A stretch of DNA of 64,000 nucleotides from Anaerolineales bacterium (GTDB taxonomy: Bacteria > Chloroflexota > Anaerolineae > Anaerolineales > Villigracilaceae), in NCBI GenBank assembly GCA_020634895.1, contig JACKAV010000004.1, positions 248,001 through 312,000 on the forward strand, given 5' to 3'. The notes beneath the pieces were generated by a model, which did no database searches, was not told the origin of the DNA, and saw nothing but the letters and a program-made list of their open reading frames with translations. The position numbers and the translations under genes are program-made. Shown piece after piece: positions 1 through 8,742 of the stretch (the stretch's first letter is position 1; each line of letters starts with the position of its first letter).

Positions 1-2
1 TC

Positions 3-1070
3 AACGATCTTTGGGATGTTCAACGGACGCTTGAGCAGATCAAAAATTTCTGCACTCCCCACACACGCATCATTCTGAATTTTTACAGTCATCTTTGGCA
101 ATTTCCGCTTGCTCTCGCGCAAGGTCTTAACCTCGCCTCCCCCATGCTCGACCAAAATTGGCTCACCCCTGAGGATGTCGGCAATCTCCTCCAACTTGCC
201 GGATATGAAACTATTCGCAGCACAAGTGAAGTTCTGTTCCCACTTCCGCTTGGCGGGTTTGCCAATCGCTTTCTTGTGCGCTTCTGGCCCTTCCGCGAAT
301 TTGCACTTGCCAACTTCATCATCGCCCGCCCCGCTCCGCACCCCGTGAAAGAACCCAGCGTTTCTGTGGTTGTAGCGGCTCGCAACGAAGAAGGTAACAT
401 AAAGAATATCTTCGAACGCGTTCCGCAGATGGGATCGAAAACCGAGCTTATCTTTGTGGAGGGACATTCCCGCGACAAAACCTACGAGACCATCGAAAAG
501 GAAATGGCGCTTCACCCCGGGACCTCGAGCCTGCTCTTCCGACAACCGGGCATTGGCAAAGCTGACGCCATCCGCCTCGGCTTCGAGAAAGCATCCGGCG
601 ACATCCTCATGATCCTCGACGCCGACCTGACCGTCCCGCCGGAAGATCTGCCGCGTTTCTACGAAGCCATCGCCTCCGGCAAAGGTGAATTCATCAACGG
701 CGTGCGCCTTGTCTACCCAATGGAAAAGGAAGCCATGCGGACTCTCAACTTCCTTGGGAATAAATTCTTCAGTATGGCTTTCTCGTGGATGCTGGGTCAG
801 CCCGTCAAGGACACGCTATGCGGCACCAAGGTCATGTGGCGTAAAGACTACGAAGAGATTGCAGCCAACCGCTCCTATTTCGGAGATTTCGATCCCTTTG
901 GCGATTTCGATCTCATCTTCGGCGCAGCCAAACTCAACCGCAAGATCGTAGACCTGCCCATCCGCTACCGCGAACGCGTCTATGGCACAACCAATATCTC
1001 CCGCTGGAAACACGGCATTCTTCTATTCCGAATGGTTGGTTTTGCAGCAAGAAGAATTAGATTCGTTTAG
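3..1070 (+). CDS. Methyltransferase-GT2 glycosyltransferase fusion (5' end outside window)
   Basis: The reading frame is open to the left edge, so the gene starts upstream of the window; an internal ATG at 144 is not needed as start. The first ~50 visible codons (ending NFYSHLWQFPLALAQG) look like the tail of a class I SAM methyltransferase. From about codon 115 follows a GT2 domain: SVSVVVAARNEEGNI at its start, the nucleotide-binding stretch GKADAIRLGFEKASGD, and the metal-binding DAD in MILDADLTVPPEDLP. The C-terminus (YRERVYGTTNISRWKHG) is typical of GT2 enzymes that act on polyprenyl phosphate or lipid acceptors. A methyltransferase fused to a GT2 suggests one protein that both modifies and transfers a sugar. 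The methyltransferase half is judged on little sequence; the GT2 half is clear. The downstream methyltransferase gene follows after 22 bases. Confidence 0.8.
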   Translation, partial: NDLWDVQRTLEQIKNFCTPHTRIILNFYSHLWQFPLALAQGLNLASPMLDQNWLTPEDVGNLLQLAGYETIRSTSEVLFPLPLGGFANRFLVRFWPFREFALANFIIARPAPHPVKEPSVSVVVAARNEEGNIKNIFERVPQMGSKTELIFVEGHSRDKTYETIEKEMALHPGTSSLLFRQPGIGKADAIRLGFEKASGDILMILDADLTVPPEDLPRFYEAIASGKGEFINGVRLVYPMEKEAMRTLNFLGNKFFSMAFSWMLGQPVKDTLCGTKVMWRKDYEEIAANRSYFGDFDPFGDFDLIFGAAKLNRKIVDLPIRYRERVYGTTNISRWKHGILLFRMVGFAARRIRFV

Positions 1071-1092
1071 ATGACATCGAAAGGCGCACAAC

Positions 1093-1740
1093 ATGACAAC
1101 TCCCACGCTAAAACTTCTTCATGCGGACCAATATAAAGGTGTCAATGACCTTGACCCCATCAAATATTATTACTGGCCAATTTTCGGAAAGATGTACCGT
1201 CAAAGAGTCGAAATGGCATTGGGTGAATGCTCAAGTGGAGAACGCATACTCGAGGTTGGTTTTGGAACCGGGCTCACCTTCCCAAATCTGCATGATAACT
1301 ATAAGGAAATCCACGGCATTGATCTGACCGCAGATATCAATGCAGTCAAGTCGGTGTTCGAGCCCATGGGAATTCCGCTCTTCCTGCAAAAGGGTGATGT
1401 GCTGCATATGCCTTATTATGAGGATAATTCCTTCGACACGGTATTGATGGTCAGCATTCTTGAACACCTTAAGCCGTGGGAATTGGAGAAGGCATTCAAA
1501 GAGGTAAAACGCATTCTTAAACCCGGCGGTCAAATGGTTTACGGTACGCCGGTCGAGAAACCATTCATGGTATTCATGTTCCGCATGCTCGGACATAATA
1601 TCCGCGACGAGCACTTCTCTACCGAAAAAGAGATAGCAGATGCCGCATATAAGATATTCTCAAAAGGGAAGGTTCTGGAAATGAAGAGCATACCGCCCAT
1701 TGCCGGAACCGTTTACACAGTGGGCAATTTTATAAAATAA
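1093..1740 (+). CDS. Class I SAM-dependent methyltransferase
   Basis: A 215-residue protein with the SAM-binding glycine motif ILEVGFGTG at residues 52-60, an acidic strand end (GIDLT), and a later LMVSILEHLKPWELEKA segment typical of Methyltransf_11/25 domains. RILKPGGQMVYGTP is the usual post-VI loop. The ATG at 1093 is preceded by AAGG at a distance of nine bases. It lies 22 bases after the GT2 fusion and ends in a strong hairpin shared with the convergent gene at 1772. The N-terminal YYYWPIFGKMYRQRV resembles small phospholipid or quinone methyltransferases as well as glycan ones, so the substrate is open; the context favours a sugar or lipid carrier. Confidence 0.8.
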   Translation: MTTPTLKLLHADQYKGVNDLDPIKYYYWPIFGKMYRQRVEMALGECSSGERILEVGFGTGLTFPNLHDNYKEIHGIDLTADINAVKSVFEPMGIPLFLQKGDVLHMPYYEDNSFDTVLMVSILEHLKPWELEKAFKEVKRILKPGGQMVYGTPVEKPFMVFMFRMLGHNIRDEHFSTEKEIADAAYKIFSKGKVLEMKSIPPIAGTVYTVGNFIK

Positions 1741-1770
1741 CAAAAGGCTGTCGCAACCGACAGCCTTTTG
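1741..1770. terminator. Bidirectional intrinsic terminator between convergent genes
   Basis: Thirteen-base perfect stem (left arm 1741-1753, right arm 1758-1770) with a four-base loop. It is A-rich on the left and T-rich on the right, so it can end transcription from both sides. It starts at the stop codon of the plus-strand methyltransferase and touches the stop codon of the minus-strand gene at 1772, closing the whole minus-strand series. Confidence 0.88.
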
Positions 1771-1771
1771 T

Positions 1772-3418
1772 TTATCTGACCCGCTCAAAAAGTAGTACAT
1801 CCGGGTTGACAGCAGATATCGACACACGCGGCAAATAAGGCGGGAGTTCATAGGAAAACTTTTTTACAATCTGAAAAGTCTCTACGTCTCCAGCGATCAA
1901 ACGTTTGAAAAAATCGCACTCAACAGGATTCGTTTCACATACCGTATCGACATAAAAACGATCGTAGGTGTAACTGTCGATCACAAAATAATCAGTATCA
2001 CGTTCCAATAAACCCTGTTCGCCTTGGTTGTATTCAAAACGCCCACCAGCAGGTACCACATCATCGGGATATTTCACAAAATAAATGGGGTAGTTGTGAG
2101 CGCGCATGAAGCGTTTTTTCTCTATATTGGGCGGATACAGCGTGTATTCAATACTTTTCTGATATCCGCGTATTCCGGCAATATACTCACCGCCAGGAAT
2201 ACGCGCGTCATTCAAAAACAGCAGGGTAATGCTTGTAAGCCGCAACGCGGAATAGACAAAGCCGATAACCAACAGCGTGATAAATGCCAACTGCGCAAAA
2301 GCCCAGTTCCGGGCATGGACGAAGCGAAGAATTTCGTCCACAAACAAAGCGGATAAAACCGCCAGAAATGGCACAAAGGGAATAAAGTACCGGTCAATGT
2401 AGTTAACGGAGATCATGAAAGGCAGATCAAAGATCAATATTGCGGAAATAAGGATAACAATTCCCTGTGCTTTTCTATCCTCGAACGCACCCTTTTTCAT
2501 TTTCCAAAGAATGAGTTGAACTGCAGACCAAATGAACGAAATGATAAAGAGATAATATGCAAATATCCCTACAGCACCTTCAAACACCTTCCATTGACCA
2601 AACAGTCCAAGGGCAGTACCGGAATTGAAACCATATTGTGGATAATTTTGCAATGCCACGAATACGCCGGTAAAGTAATTTACCGGATCAAAAATGGAAC
2701 GGGGTGTACCCAGTCCGTAACCAAGATAGGATACCAATCCGCCCAGTAAAAGAAGTCCCGCCATTTTCAACCAATGCACAGGGATATCACGCCAATGCAT
2801 GAAAAGATAAACGCCAATGGGTAAAAGGATGAGACTCCCTCCGGTGTACTTGCTAGATGCCGCCAACCCTACTGAGAAAAAAGATGCGTACAGCCACTTG
2901 AGCGAATCAGTGAATCGATAGCGAAGCACAAAGAATACGCATAGCACCGAGAATAGCTGCAAATACAGATCGTTATGAGCAAATCTTCCATTTGCAGCAG
3001 CAATTCCGCTGGCAATATATAACAGACCAGCCAATATAGAAATTCGTTTAGTCGCCCCAAGCATGCGTGCCAAAAAATAGACCAGCATCCCACTCAATGC
3101 CCCCAACACCGCAGAGAAGGAACGCGCCGCCACGATGAATGCAAATGTTGATTTACCCAGCCCATAAATGATCGACCCAATGGCATACATCACATACTTG
3201 GGCAGGGACGGATAATTGGCATCCGGTTCGGTGACATCAAATTTCATGTAACCGCCCAATGCCTGATCCACGCGCCAGATCAACTCATCGGGATTCCACA
3301 AAGAAGGCGCGCCCCAACTGTTTCCCGGCAGGGATACCGCAAGAAAGAGCACGAAAATAAAAAGCGGTATCAAAAACTCATACCGCGAAAAAAACGAATC
3401 CAGTTTGGTTTTCATCAT
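1772..3418 (-). CDS. GT-C membrane glycosyltransferase, GT39/PMT-like
   Basis: A 548-residue polytopic protein with roughly ten to twelve hydrophobic segments. After the first membrane segment it has WNPDELIW, the acidic pair expected in the first extracytoplasmic loop of GT39/ArnT-type enzymes, followed by PDANYPSLPKYVMY. The last ~140 residues are soluble, as in other GT-C enzymes. It should move a sugar from a polyprenyl-phosphate donor to an acceptor on the outer face of the membrane. Two adjacent ATG codons (3418, 3415) are possible starts; the region overlaps the stop of the upstream methyltransferase gene. It is the last gene of the long minus-strand series. The exact acceptor (lipid, protein or glycan) cannot be told. 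Confidence 0.72.
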   Translation of the reverse strand: MMKTKLDSFFSRYEFLIPLFIFVLFLAVSLPGNSWGAPSLWNPDELIWRVDQALGGYMKFDVTEPDANYPSLPKYVMYAIGSIIYGLGKSTFAFIVAARSFSAVLGALSGMLVYFLARMLGATKRISILAGLLYIASGIAAANGRFAHNDLYLQLFSVLCVFFVLRYRFTDSLKWLYASFFSVGLAASSKYTGGSLILLPIGVYLFMHWRDIPVHWLKMAGLLLLGGLVSYLGYGLGTPRSIFDPVNYFTGVFVALQNYPQYGFNSGTALGLFGQWKVFEGAVGIFAYYLFIISFIWSAVQLILWKMKKGAFEDRKAQGIVILISAILIFDLPFMISVNYIDRYFIPFVPFLAVLSALFVDEILRFVHARNWAFAQLAFITLLVIGFVYSALRLTSITLLFLNDARIPGGEYIAGIRGYQKSIEYTLYPPNIEKKRFMRAHNYPIYFVKYPDDVVPAGGRFEYNQGEQGLLERDTDYFVIDSYTYDRFYVDTVCETNPVECDFFKRLIAGDVETFQIVKKFSYELPPYLPRVSISAVNPDVLLFERVR

Positions 3419-4236
3419 TTTGGTTCTCTCGCCACAACACTGATAAGCGTCACAGCATCTGCATTCTCATCACCCGTCTTGAACTCCGCGCGGATTCTGT
3501 CTTGCGCTTTTCGGAATTCTTCGACCAACCTTTCGATCACTATAAATTCCACTTTCTTAAAATTCGCATCGAACTCGCGCTGATAATCGTTCAAACGATA
3601 ACGATTCAAATTACTGGTGGGGTTCAAAAAGTTTTTCCACACATTATCTGAATACTTTAGCATCTCGAACGGATATTTGAAATAGTGATCGCGCAGATCC
3701 ACAAAATGCAAATGGATGCCTTCAGGCGCAGTTAATTTCGACAGAGCACGGGTGATACCCGGCACGTCGTCGAGATGCTCGAAGACCGAAGTACTTAGGA
3801 CAATATCGACCTGTGATATTTGCTTTTGAATGGACTCGTCGCGAATATCGCCATGCAGCAGCGTGATGAATTCGCCTCGCGGCTGGACCTCATCCTGCTC
3901 CACTTTCAGGTAGCGTTCATACGCCGGGAGCAGTTCGTGGTTACGTTCCGTATCCAGCAGTACGAAGTGATCGCACAAGACCACATGTGCCGCGCCGCGT
4001 TTGAGCAGATCCACACCGACGGCGAAACGACCGCCATAGCCAAAGACCAGCACCCGCTTCCTCTCGATGAAAACACCTTTCTCAGATAATGTCTCCTCAT
4101 ACCGCGCGGACGCGGCAAATGGGTCGGTGGATTCCAAGCCTGGTTTGATGATCCAGCGTCGTTTAAGAAGGAAGCGCGCAAGTCCCTCAGGCATAAAGTG
4201 GCGTAAAAGTCGAAGCAAAAGATAACGAAGATTCAT
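3415..4236 (-). CDS. SAM-dependent methyltransferase-like protein
   Basis: A 273-residue protein starting at the ATG at 4236, just after the stop of the upstream gene; a longer open frame to 4275 would overlap that gene and has no support. RVLVFGYGGRFAVG at 61-74 fits the SAM-binding loop, DHFVLLD the acidic strand, and VLSTSVFEHLDDV the motif IV/V region. The N-terminus is basic and hydrophobic (MNLRYLLLRLLRHFMPEG), which may hold it at the membrane. It overlaps the next gene by four bases, so the two are probably translated together. A role in methylating the glycan or its carrier is inferred from context only. Confidence 0.68.
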   Translation of the reverse strand: MNLRYLLLRLLRHFMPEGLARFLLKRRWIIKPGLESTDPFAASARYEETLSEKGVFIERKRVLVFGYGGRFAVGVDLLKRGAAHVVLCDHFVLLDTERNHELLPAYERYLKVEQDEVQPRGEFITLLHGDIRDESIQKQISQVDIVLSTSVFEHLDDVPGITRALSKLTAPEGIHLHFVDLRDHYFKYPFEMLKYSDNVWKNFLNPTSNLNRYRLNDYQREFDANFKKVEFIVIERLVEEFRKAQDRIRAEFKTGDENADAVTLISVVAREPK

Positions 4237-4244
4237 AAGATTAT

Positions 4245-6371
4245 TTAGTCTCTGGGTGGAATATATTCCGAGCAATCATCCGGAACAGGCTTGGGCACAA
4301 GAAGCATGACGTTCACTTCCTTATATGTTTGTATCTCCCGATAGTAGCACAATACCGGAATGGACACCCAATTTACCCAGGCATTGTTCTCTTCACCAAA
4401 TTCATAGGAACTATCCTTAAGGGGAGTCCGCAGCGGCTCGGTAATGATGAGGGAAAAGCGTTGGGAGGTGATGTCCCTGTAAAAAGACGAATAGTATTCG
4501 TAATTCGTGCTAAGCGCTTCGTTCATTAATATTTTCTTTTCGTACGCAGGCACAAAAGGGACATCTCTGATGTAGCCAAAGGTCAGCAGCTGGCGTTGAT
4601 CCATAAAAAGAACATCACCGGTTTGTTTGGATTCATCGACTGCTTCCTGAATTTCCATCAACACTGTATTGACAGTGGCACTATCGGGATACATGTCAAA
4701 CGCCTTTGCATCTGGACGGTCGGTAAGTACGTACAGTGTTTTCAATTCATCACCATAATCATGGGAACGCAATTGAAGCACAGGCGTGAACGCTGGAACG
4801 ATCAATGCCGCTACAAGGAACAATCGAACCCATGCGGGCATTTCGTTCTTCAACACAATATCCCTGCCGCCATTAAGCCATGCAATAAATGCCGTAAATG
4901 CCATGCCGATCAGGAACATATCCATGTTGTGCAGATCGCCGCCACCGCCGATCTTTGTGCTGGCAACCAAGCCCACAGCAAGAAAAGCAAGCAGAGGCCC
5001 CACAATGGCGAGCTTTTGCCAAATATTCAATTCCCATTTTTTCGATAGAGACAGCCAGACCAAAAAGACCGCAATCGGCAAAACGGCAATGACCAAACCA
5101 AGCAAAATCCCAGTCCCATACGTTGAATTGGGGAGCAAACGATACCAAAGAAGCGGCTGGTCGGTCACAGCGTATGCCACAAAATCAGATGTGACACCAG
5201 CGCCGGAGACCTGCTCGGTCATTTCGGTAATGCTTACGGACCCGGCAGAAGATGCAGTTGCAATATGTAAAAGCGGCAATAACTTGGGCAAGAGGAATCC
5301 GCCGAATGCGCCGGACAAGCCCAAAGTGATGGCACGAACCCAATGGGCACGCTCCAACTTCCCGTCACGCAATGAGGCGCCTGCCAATTCCAGCATTCCG
5401 ATCCATAGACCGGGAGCGAACAACCACGTGAATCGACTCGACTGGGCGAAATATCCAGCATACATGATCAGGGGAACCGCAAGCCAAAGCGGTTTTCGCC
5501 AAAGAAAAACCGTGAGCGCGGCGGCGAGGACAAGCGGCGAATGAATGGGACCCTGCCGCAGGAAAAGAAAAACCCACAGGATCATCAACAACCAAATGCG
5601 AATATTTTTTTCCGCGACGATATAGGCAGCCAGCCCTACCAAAAAATACGGGATGATCAACGTAAGACCAATCCACAACCGCACCATTTCAATATTGATG
5701 TTCGGAATCAAAAATGGAAGTCCGCCCACAAGCATGCGCCCTTTATCAAGCAACACATACACATCCTGATTATCAGCGAGTCCATAGCGGCTGCGCCCAA
5801 AGAACATCGAGTAATCCCAAATGCGATTGCCCTCGGACCAACCAAGTGAAAACGGATAGTTGGTGACACCCTGCAAAGAGACCGCAACAGTGAACACGCT
5901 TGATACCAGGATTAATGCAACAAGGAACGGTTTCCACTCAATAAGCGCACTGCCACGCGTTATCAAAAGGCTTGTTATGAAAACGGTCAACGCCCAAAGC
6001 AGCACGCGGAAATAAACTCCGCTGAAAACGATGCCCCACATGGTGCGCTGCAAAAACCAAGCCGGAAAGATCAGAAATACTATCGCCAACAGCCAGCTCA
6101 AAAACGGCTGGCTGTTCCTAAATGAAATTATTCTTTTCGATGCAAGAAGAAAATTTTCACGGCGGAAAATCAAAAAGTACGTTCCGGCAAACACAACGGC
6201 GCACAATAAAACATAAAGCGCAAAGAGCGCCAGCCACTTCGGCGAGAATTGCCCCACCGCATTGCCGGTACCCCAGGCGACATTATAGAATTCCACGCAG
6301 GCGCTGACGATCACCCAGGCGGATATCGGCAACGCGATCAATTTTCCAAACTCGATAGACGAACGCTTCAT
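4245..6371 (-). CDS. Large polytopic membrane protein, putative GT-C glycosyltransferase (family with 46894-48930)
   Basis: A 708-residue protein with about twelve membrane segments and a C-terminal soluble domain of ~170 residues. It shares three blocks with the protein at 46894-48930: NYPFSLGWSEGNRIW (about residue 170), STKIGGGGDLHNMD (about residue 470) and RQLLTFGYI in the soluble tail. The SE pair in the first block sits where GT-C enzymes carry their catalytic acid. I do not recognise a named family. Neighbours are a GT4 upstream and a methyltransferase downstream, in one operon. Likely a polymerase or polyprenyl-phosphate-sugar transferase; this is inference from topology and context. 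Confidence 0.6.
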   Translation of the reverse strand: MKRSSIEFGKLIALPISAWVIVSACVEFYNVAWGTGNAVGQFSPKWLALFALYVLLCAVVFAGTYFLIFRRENFLLASKRIISFRNSQPFLSWLLAIVFLIFPAWFLQRTMWGIVFSGVYFRVLLWALTVFITSLLITRGSALIEWKPFLVALILVSSVFTVAVSLQGVTNYPFSLGWSEGNRIWDYSMFFGRSRYGLADNQDVYVLLDKGRMLVGGLPFLIPNINIEMVRLWIGLTLIIPYFLVGLAAYIVAEKNIRIWLLMILWVFLFLRQGPIHSPLVLAAALTVFLWRKPLWLAVPLIMYAGYFAQSSRFTWLFAPGLWIGMLELAGASLRDGKLERAHWVRAITLGLSGAFGGFLLPKLLPLLHIATASSAGSVSITEMTEQVSGAGVTSDFVAYAVTDQPLLWYRLLPNSTYGTGILLGLVIAVLPIAVFLVWLSLSKKWELNIWQKLAIVGPLLAFLAVGLVASTKIGGGGDLHNMDMFLIGMAFTAFIAWLNGGRDIVLKNEMPAWVRLFLVAALIVPAFTPVLQLRSHDYGDELKTLYVLTDRPDAKAFDMYPDSATVNTVLMEIQEAVDESKQTGDVLFMDQRQLLTFGYIRDVPFVPAYEKKILMNEALSTNYEYYSSFYRDITSQRFSLIITEPLRTPLKDSSYEFGEENNAWVNWVSIPVLCYYREIQTYKEVNVMLLVPKPVPDDCSEYIPPRD

Positions 6372-6394
6372 TCTCAGCCTCTGCCTGATTGCAC

Positions 6395-7549
6395 CTATTC
6401 AGCTTTCCCCTTACCCAAGCCGTGTTCGATCACCTGCAAATATGATTCGCACATGCGGTCAGTCGTATAGGAATTCATTACTCTTTCTCTTGCCGCCGCA
6501 CCCATGCGCTGACGGTCCTGCGGCGAGCGGAGCAATTGTAATATAGCCTGCGCCAATTCCGTCGGAGACTCAAGCGGCACGAGCAGGCCATGAGTGCCAG
6601 GTTCGACAACTTCATCCACACCCTCGACGCGCGTGGCAATGACGGGAAGTCCCGCCATCATACCTTCGAGCAGTGCCATCGGCAGACCTTCCCAGCGCGA
6701 AGGCAAGACAAAAACATCCGACGCTGCGAGCAATTCGGGAATCGCATCCCATTGACCGAGGAGTTTCACTTTATTTTGGAGGTTTAATTGCTCGATCTGT
6801 GTCTGCAATTGTCCACGCAGCGGACCTGCGCCGCAAATTCCCGCAATGGCGTGAGAGGCTTCCGCTGTCACCGCAGACATGGCTTCAACCAAAAACTCGT
6901 GTCCCTTTTCGTAGACAAGCCGACCTACAGCCACAAAGAAAACATCATCTTTTTGTAAACCAAGTTGCTGGCGGACAGCACCACGGTCAATATGAGAAAC
7001 ATCGAACGGCATAATGGCGTTATAGATGGTCGTTATCTTTTGCGGTTTCACGCCAACTTCGACAGCATTGTTCTTCGTCCGCGCCGAGGAAGCCACCAAT
7101 GTTTGGATCACGCCGCTATTAACCAGAAAAGTGTGCAATCCATCACGCCACTTTGACATGCCGCGAATTTCGCCAAGATGTGTTCCCACACGGGATGGAA
7201 TCCCTGCCAGCCAGGCGAGGGGAAGTCCAAGGACGTTACTATCGTGAGTGAAAGTGATGATGGCGTTGAAATTTCCCCTCTTGAAAATACGCCAGAGTTT
7301 CAATAAACCTTGAAACAACTTCGGCAGGCTGCGAAGTCCACCCGCCTGTTTATCGAACGCCTTCAAATTTTGAATCTCAAATGGATAGGTCTTTAACCAT
7401 TTTTCGTGCAGATCATCGCGGTCATAGAAAAAGACGACGGTCACTTTATGTCCGCGCGATTGGAACCATAACGCCTGTTCCAAAAGCAATTTCTGCGCCC
7501 CCCCCACCGCCATTTGGGTACCAAGTAGGATGATGGAATACGATGACAT
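6395..7549 (-). CDS. GT4 glycosyltransferase (WbpJ position)
   Basis: A 384-residue GT-B protein. The ATG at 7549 lies four bases after the stop of the upstream epimerase gene; a longer frame to 7681 would overlap it. The N-terminal domain opens with MSSYSIILLGTQMAVGGAQ, the second domain has VAVGRLVYEKGHEFLVEAM, and the retaining GT4 E-x7-E signature is seen in WEGLPMALLEGMMAGLPVI. It is expected to transfer a sugar from a nucleotide donor on the cytoplasmic face. Its place directly after a WbpI-type epimerase matches wbpJ in the P. aeruginosa O5 cluster. A run of eight G on the coding strand (7498-7505) lies at codons 15-18, where slippage would truncate the protein. Confidence 0.85.
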   Translation of the reverse strand: MSSYSIILLGTQMAVGGAQKLLLEQALWFQSRGHKVTVVFFYDRDDLHEKWLKTYPFEIQNLKAFDKQAGGLRSLPKLFQGLLKLWRIFKRGNFNAIITFTHDSNVLGLPLAWLAGIPSRVGTHLGEIRGMSKWRDGLHTFLVNSGVIQTLVASSARTKNNAVEVGVKPQKITTIYNAIMPFDVSHIDRGAVRQQLGLQKDDVFFVAVGRLVYEKGHEFLVEAMSAVTAEASHAIAGICGAGPLRGQLQTQIEQLNLQNKVKLLGQWDAIPELLAASDVFVLPSRWEGLPMALLEGMMAGLPVIATRVEGVDEVVEPGTHGLLVPLESPTELAQAILQLLRSPQDRQRMGAAARERVMNSYTTDRMCESYLQVIEHGLGKGKAE

Positions 7550-7553
7550 ATTC

Positions 7554-8615
7554 TTACTTGTGAGCACTCTCAAGCAGACTAACGATCTTCTGTGACGCAT
7601 CTCCATCGCCAAATAAATTGGGTCGCGTTGAGGGAATCGAGAACTCATGAACTGCGCGCATGATGCGTTCACGTTCCACACCTACAACAACATTCCAGCC
7701 AGATTGGACCGTCTCCACCCATTCGGTCTCTTCACGCAGGGTCACACAAGGCGTTGCAAACCAATAGGCTTCCTTTTGTACGCCGCCAGAATCTGTAAGG
7801 ATCATGCGGGCATTCTTCTCCAACCACAGCATATCGATATAACCAACAGGCTCCACCAGTTTGATGTTTTCCCCAATGGAAATTCCTGACAAGTGAATCG
7901 CCTTGCGTGTACGCGGATGAACCGGAAGGACCACTGTCTCACCAAGCATGGCAAAGGTTTCAAGGATATGGAGTAATTTTTGTGTATCGTCCACATTGGA
8001 AGCACGATGGACAGTTGCAAGCAAATATTTTTTTGATTCCAAACCCAATGTACTCAAAACGGAAGAGTGCTTTTCCGCCGCTTCTGAATGACGCAGTACC
8101 GCGTCATACATCACATCACCTACGATATGCACACCGGATGTCACGCCTTCGAGTTTGAGATTATCCACTGCCTTTTGCGCCGGGCAAAACAACATATCTG
8201 AGACGTGATCGGTTAATACGCGGTTGATCTCTTCGGGCATCTCGCGGTTGAAACTACGCAACCCCGCCTCGACATGCGCAACCGGGATATGTAATTTTAC
8301 TGCAACCAACGCTCCAGCAAGCGTGGAATTCGTATCACCATAGACAAGCACCCAATCTGGTTTTTCTTTCTCAAAGATTGGCTCCATGCGGATAAGCATT
8401 TCACCGGTCTGTACAGAATGACCGGCTGAACCGACTTCAAGGTTGTAGTCTGGTTCGGGAATACCCAATTCACGGAAGAAGACTTCGGACATGCGTTCAT
8501 CATAATGCTGACCCGTATGTACCAACACTTCCGTATGGTTTTCGCGCAAGACGCGGCTGACCGCCGCTGCCTTCACAAATTGAGGACGTGCCCCAACCAC
8601 TGTGAGAATTTTCAT
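7554..8615 (-). CDS. wbpI: UDP-sugar 2-epimerase, WecB/WbpI family
   Basis: A 353-residue non-hydrolysing UDP-sugar 2-epimerase. The start is the ATG at 8615 (MKILTVVGARPQFVKAAAVS); a longer frame to 8678 has no support. GARPQFVKA is the form typical of the WbpI branch, whereas WecB proteins usually read GTRPEAIKM. Family features include HTGQHYDERMS, VHVEAGLRS, GDVMYDAVLRH, VHRASNVDD, and ILTDSGGVQKEA for UDP binding. The likely reaction is UDP-GlcNAc3NAcA to UDP-ManNAc3NAcA. Support comes from wbpG, hisF and hisH just upstream and from wbpB/D/E at 42547-45169. If the subgroup is wrong it would be a WecB-type enzyme making UDP-ManNAc. Confidence 0.8.
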   Translation of the reverse strand: MKILTVVGARPQFVKAAAVSRVLRENHTEVLVHTGQHYDERMSEVFFRELGIPEPDYNLEVGSAGHSVQTGEMLIRMEPIFEKEKPDWVLVYGDTNSTLAGALVAVKLHIPVAHVEAGLRSFNREMPEEINRVLTDHVSDMLFCPAQKAVDNLKLEGVTSGVHIVGDVMYDAVLRHSEAAEKHSSVLSTLGLESKKYLLATVHRASNVDDTQKLLHILETFAMLGETVVLPVHPRTRKAIHLSGISIGENIKLVEPVGYIDMLWLEKNARMILTDSGGVQKEAYWFATPCVTLREETEWVETVQSGWNVVVGVERERIMRAVHEFSIPSTRPNLFGDGDASQKIVSLLESAHK

Positions 8616-8673
8616 GAGAGATCGATTCCGAATTTTTGAAATAATAGCAAAGGGGATTATAACTTTAATGTCC

Positions 8674-8742
8674 GTCATCCCTAGCCAAAGCGAAGGATGA
8701 CTACTTCAATCACCAGAGACTCTTCGCTCCGCTCAGAGTGAC
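8674..8742. repeat. Degenerate dispersed palindromic element
   Basis: A seven-base inverted pair (8674-8680 with 8695-8701) is followed by a second imperfect unit running to 8742. The text resembles the small extragenic palindromes common in many environmental bacteria. It fills the 117-base gap between the epimerase and the upstream GT4, and the GT4 stop codon (8733-8735) lies inside it. Confidence 0.45.
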
